From NCBI RefSeq assembly GCF_015209965.1, contig NZ_MU158689.1, forward strand, positions 2,300,248-2,364,247: a stretch of DNA of 64,000 bases. The letters run 5' to 3'. A program made the position numbers and the translations under genes. The notes under the pieces were generated by a model that worked only from the letters and a program-made list of their open reading frames with translations, had not been told where the DNA came from and made no database searches. The first letter of the stretch is position 1, and each line of letters begins with the position of its first letter. This DNA comes from Sphingobacterium pedocola (GTDB lineage: Bacteria > Bacteroidota > Bacteroidia > Sphingobacteriales > Sphingobacteriaceae). This document shows, piece by piece, positions 61,156 to 64,000 of the stretch.

Positions 61156-62253
61156 CTAATTTAACGCTTTATTTAAAAAATCTTCCAATTCTTTTCCGCG
61201 TAAATTTTTAGCGGCTATGTTTCCGTTTGCATCAACCAAAACAGATGCTGGGATTGCTTTTATTCTGTAGGTAAGCACCAGATCCGAACTCCATGCTTTC
61301 AAGTCCGAAATATTGGTCCACATTAGCTCATCTTCTTCAATGGCACGCATCCATGAGCCCGGGTTATTATCAAAAGATACACCCAACACGGTAAATCCAT
61401 TATCTTTGTACTGATTATACAAACGCACGATATTTGGGTTCTCTTTACGACAAGGTACACACCATGAAGCCCAGAAATCTACCAATGTCAATTTACCTCT
61501 GTAATCAGATAGTTTTACAACTTTATTATCAGGGGTATACGCTTCAAATTCGGGGGCCGGTTGTCCTACGGCTAGCCTCTTTAATTTGGCAGCCTCGTCC
61601 TTAAATTGGTTTACGTATCTATTTTCGCCAAACTGGTCGTGTATCTGCTCCGCATAAGCAATGATCTCCTGTTCAGCAATATCGGGATCGAGTGTACTGA
61701 TCGCGTAGAAACCAGCTAAATTTTGGTTTTGAGTGGCAAATTCAACAACTTTCTTCGTATAATAACTAAGTTCTTCCTTAAATGAGGTAAGGTATTCCGA
61801 ACGCAAGTTTTCAATTTCAATTTCAGTTTTTCCAGCGGTAGCTTTGACAAAGGACGACTGTAGCGAATCCTGAATAAATTCTTTCCTACGTTTTACCGGT
61901 GCGAATTCCTTCAATTTTGACGACAGTTCGGACCCGACAATATCGTATTGCTCTGGATTCTGAAGGTCAGTTACAAACTCCGTCTTTTCTCCAGGGGTTA
62001 ATATAATAGGGTATCTATTCTTCCCTAATTCGACAGACAAGAGTCTCGGCTGTGTAGCTTGTCGCTCAAATTTAAATTTGTTCTGATCACCTAAAAAGAC
62101 AGAATCCAACTTGCGATCGCCCTCATAAAATGCAACCACCTTAATATTACCTGGATTATTTATTTGTCCGGAAATAGATATCACATCCTTTTGACTACAA
62201 CTCCACAACACGGTGAGTGCTATTATACCTAAAACAAACCTTACTGTTTTCAT
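61156..62253 (-). CDS. TlpA/ResA-like thioredoxin lipoprotein with DUF4369
   Basis: A protein of 365 residues. A lipoprotein signal (lipobox region VLWSCS, Cys at about 19) anchors it. Residues 25-120 are the DUF4369 domain (ISISGQINNPGNIKVVAFYE, RLLSVELGKNRYPIILTPGE). A helical stretch follows (130-220). The C-terminal thioredoxin domain (225-365) has FWASWCVPCRKENPN with the CxxC pair and the cis-Pro segment IKAIPASVLVD. Likely a periplasmic disulfide reductant. It ends up directly downstream of alaS (eight bases), so they may share a transcript. Confidence 0.9.
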   Translation of the reverse strand: MKTVRFVLGIIALTVLWSCSQKDVISISGQINNPGNIKVVAFYEGDRKLDSVFLGDQNKFKFERQATQPRLLSVELGKNRYPIILTPGEKTEFVTDLQNPEQYDIVGSELSSKLKEFAPVKRRKEFIQDSLQSSFVKATAGKTEIEIENLRSEYLTSFKEELSYYTKKVVEFATQNQNLAGFYAISTLDPDIAEQEIIAYAEQIHDQFGENRYVNQFKDEAAKLKRLAVGQPAPEFEAYTPDNKVVKLSDYRGKLTLVDFWASWCVPCRKENPNIVRLYNQYKDNGFTVLGVSFDNNPGSWMRAIEEDELMWTNISDLKAWSSDLVLTYRIKAIPASVLVDANGNIAAKNLRGKELEDFLNKALN

Positions 62254-62261
62254 TTTCTATA

Positions 62262-64000
62262 TTAATTTACAAAATCTCTTGCACGCTGAATAGCCTTATC
62301 CAGCCCTGAAGCATCTTTCCCTCCTGCTGTAGCGAAGAAAGGCTGGCCACCGCCGCCACCTTGTATATCTCTAGCAAGGTCTCTAACGATGTTACTGGCA
62401 TTCCATTCTCTTTCTTTCGCCAACTCGTCCGAGATAACAACGGTTAAACTGGGTTTACCGTCAAAATCTGCGCCTAAGACGAGAAACAAATTGCTTATAG
62501 CACCCTTCAATGCATAAGCCAACGTTTTCACAGCCTCGGCATTTGGAAGCTCTACTACGGTAGATAAAAAACTAACTCCGTTTATATTTTCCAATTTTGC
62601 TTCAATATCCTTTTTCAGCAATAATGACCTTTCTTTAATCGCATGTTCGATCTCTTTACGCAACGCACTATTCTCCTCCACTATTTTACCAATAGTCGAT
62701 ACAAAATCTTTCGGATTATTTAATAGTTCCTTGACATTTTGAAAAAGCTCAAAGTGTTCCCGAATTACCGCAGCTGCTTTAGTCCCGGTAATCGCTTCGA
62801 TACGTCTTACCCCTGCCGCGACTGCAGATTCCGAAATAATCTTAAAAAATCCGATCTGTCCCGTGGCTTTTACATGTGTACCGCCACAGAGTTCTTTAGA
62901 AAAATTATCATCAAAGGCGATCACGCGCACATAGTCACCGTATTTTTCACCAAATAAAGCGGTAACACCCGAGTCGACAGCCTGTTGAAAAGGCACCTGT
63001 CTTTCCTCTTTCAGTACAATATTTTCACGAATCCTGGTATTAACAATATCCTCCACTTGTTTGATCTCTTCCTCCGTCATTTTTGAAAAATGAGAGATAT
63101 CAAATCGCAACATATCCGGAGACACCAAAGATCCTTTTTGGTTTACGTGGTCACCCAGCACTTGCTTCAATGCAGCATGCAACAAATGCGTCGCGGAATG
63201 GTTGCTCTCGGAGTCTAATCTTTTCCCGGCGTCTACATTCGCTTCAAAAAAGCCTTCAAAAGATACCGGCAATTGATCCACAAAATGAATTATCAGTCCA
63301 TTTTCTTTTTTTGTATCGGTAACATTTATCTTCTCTCCTGATTCGGAAACAAGCACCCCAACATCTCCGACCTGACCTCCGCCTTCTGCATAAAAAGGAG
63401 TAACCGATAACACCAATTGATATTGATCTTTCCCTTTGGCTGTGACTTTACGGTATTTTATTATTTCCGTTTTTGCTTTTAGCACATCATAGCCTACAAA
63501 TTCGACGTCGGTCTCCTCCCCGACTACGATCCAATCTCCAGCATCAATAACCGTCGCTGCGCGTGAGCGGTCCTTTTGTACATTTAAAGCCACATGAAAT
63601 GCTTCCATGTCTACAGAAACACCTTTTTCACGCGCTAAAAGATCTGTCAGATCGATCGGAAATCCGTACGTATCAAATAGTTCAAATGCAAAATCTCCAT
63701 CTATTGATGTGTGCTCTGCTGCGTAGTTTTCAAAACGCTGGATTCCAGTAGTCAATGTGCGTAAGAACGAAACCTCTTCCTCTAATATTACTTTTTCCAC
63801 AAAATCCTGCTGTTTATACAGTTCATCAAACACGCCTTTAAATTGGTTCGCTAACAACGGTACCAATTCGTGAAAGAAAGGATTTCTGAAATTTAAAAAA
63901 GTGTAGGCATAGCGCACTGCCCGACGAAGAATTCTTCGAATGACATAGCCAGCTTTATTATTGGAAGGTAACTGACCATCTGCAATAGCAAAGCTCACCG
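62262..64000 (-). CDS. alaS: alanyl-tRNA synthetase, C-terminal two-thirds
   Basis: 579 residues to the right edge; the N-terminal catalytic part lies outside the window. What is present: the end of the tRNA-recognition region (GYVIRRILRRAVRYAY), the editing domain with HSATHLLHAALKQVLGDHV (HxxxH) and ELCGGTHVKATGQIG (Cys and His of the zinc site), a coiled segment, and the C-Ala/DHHA1 domain with GGGGGQPFFATAGGKD. Everything needed for editing is intact. Clearly the housekeeping enzyme. Confidence 0.97.
   Translation of the reverse strand, partial: VSFAIADGQLPSNNKAGYVIRRILRRAVRYAYTFLNFRNPFFHELVPLLANQFKGVFDELYKQQDFVEKVILEEEVSFLRTLTTGIQRFENYAAEHTSIDGDFAFELFDTYGFPIDLTDLLAREKGVSVDMEAFHVALNVQKDRSRAATVIDAGDWIVVGEETDVEFVGYDVLKAKTEIIKYRKVTAKGKDQYQLVLSVTPFYAEGGGQVGDVGVLVSESGEKINVTDTKKENGLIIHFVDQLPVSFEGFFEANVDAGKRLDSESNHSATHLLHAALKQVLGDHVNQKGSLVSPDMLRFDISHFSKMTEEEIKQVEDIVNTRIRENIVLKEERQVPFQQAVDSGVTALFGEKYGDYVRVIAFDDNFSKELCGGTHVKATGQIGFFKIISESAVAAGVRRIEAITGTKAAAVIREHFELFQNVKELLNNPKDFVSTIGKIVEENSALRKEIEHAIKERSLLLKKDIEAKLENINGVSFLSTVVELPNAEAVKTLAYALKGAISNLFLVLGADFDGKPSLTVVISDELAKEREWNASNIVRDLARDIQGGGGGQPFFATAGGKDASGLDKAIQRARDFVN

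Noticed and set aside
1..64000. tRNA, rRNA, tmRNA or integrase genes
   Set aside because: No cloverleaf-type sequence, rRNA core motif or tyrosine-recombinase signature was found by eye on either strand.

Overview
The window looks like chromosomal DNA of a Bacteroidota species of the Sphingobacteriaceae type (Sphingobacterium / Pedobacter / Olivibacter relatives). The evidence is SusD-type and SusC-plug sequence, Bacteroidota promoters of the TAnnTTTG class, a bacterial alpha-2-macroglobulin, a DUF4369-thioredoxin lipoprotein, DUF6794, DUF5367 and DoxD/DoxA proteins, MetA, HU, and a GC content near 40 percent. No rRNA, tRNA, CRISPR array or intact insertion sequence was seen.

Layout. 1-16 kb is accessory and partly decayed. 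It holds small secreted proteins, two HxlR regulators with palindromic operators (beside a YceI lipoprotein and a quinone oxidoreductase), a type IV AbiE toxin-antitoxin pair, two RibD-type reductases, two AraC regulators, an NmrA/DUF5367 operon, an aldo-keto reductase, and the broken remains of another aldo-keto reductase and of a polyvalent-protein kinase. 17-27 kb is a probable surface-polysaccharide system: a YaiO-type outer-membrane barrel faces a tightly packed operon of hybrid histidine kinase, single-domain response regulator, membrane-anchored HEAT protein and a glycosyltransferase-sulfatase fusion. 27-32 kb has a Crp/Fnr regulator, a truncated isochorismatase-type hydrolase, two pirins, an acetyltransferase and a luciferase-like monooxygenase. 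32-35 kb has a DoxD-DoxA fusion with a second DoxX-like protein. 35-49 kb has an endonuclease/exonuclease/phosphatase-fold protein, a phosphocholine phospholipase C, a SusD fragment, a TonB-type protein, a thioredoxin-like protein, a giant alpha-2-macroglobulin carrying a TonB plug, and an AraC/MFS efflux pair. 49-57 kb is a reduced glycan-utilisation locus of two hydrolases and a truncated lipoprotein, facing a membrane-spanning Kelch/winged-helix regulator. 57-64 kb is more housekeeping: MetA (with the acetyl-CoA signature Glu111), HU, a GH28 lipoprotein, an OmpR-type regulator, a TlpA-like protein and the 3' part of alaS.

The most unusual feature is a repeated intergenic unit with six copies (near 7.7, 9.65, 12.4, 31.8, 33.5 and 58.7 kb). 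Each copy carries a conserved ATAATTTAGGTTAATAAT box followed about 15-25 bases later by a strong hairpin and a U-run. In three or four copies this is preceded at fixed distance by a GG-N10-GC element of the sigma-54 (-24/-12) type. The simplest reading is a family of RpoN-dependent RNAs of about 65 nt. I do not recognise it as a described family. Three copies also share a longer upstream body and two of them bracket the toxin-antitoxin pair.

All functions are inferred from protein motifs and context read by eye; no database search was run. Regulatory elements are predictions from sequence pattern only.
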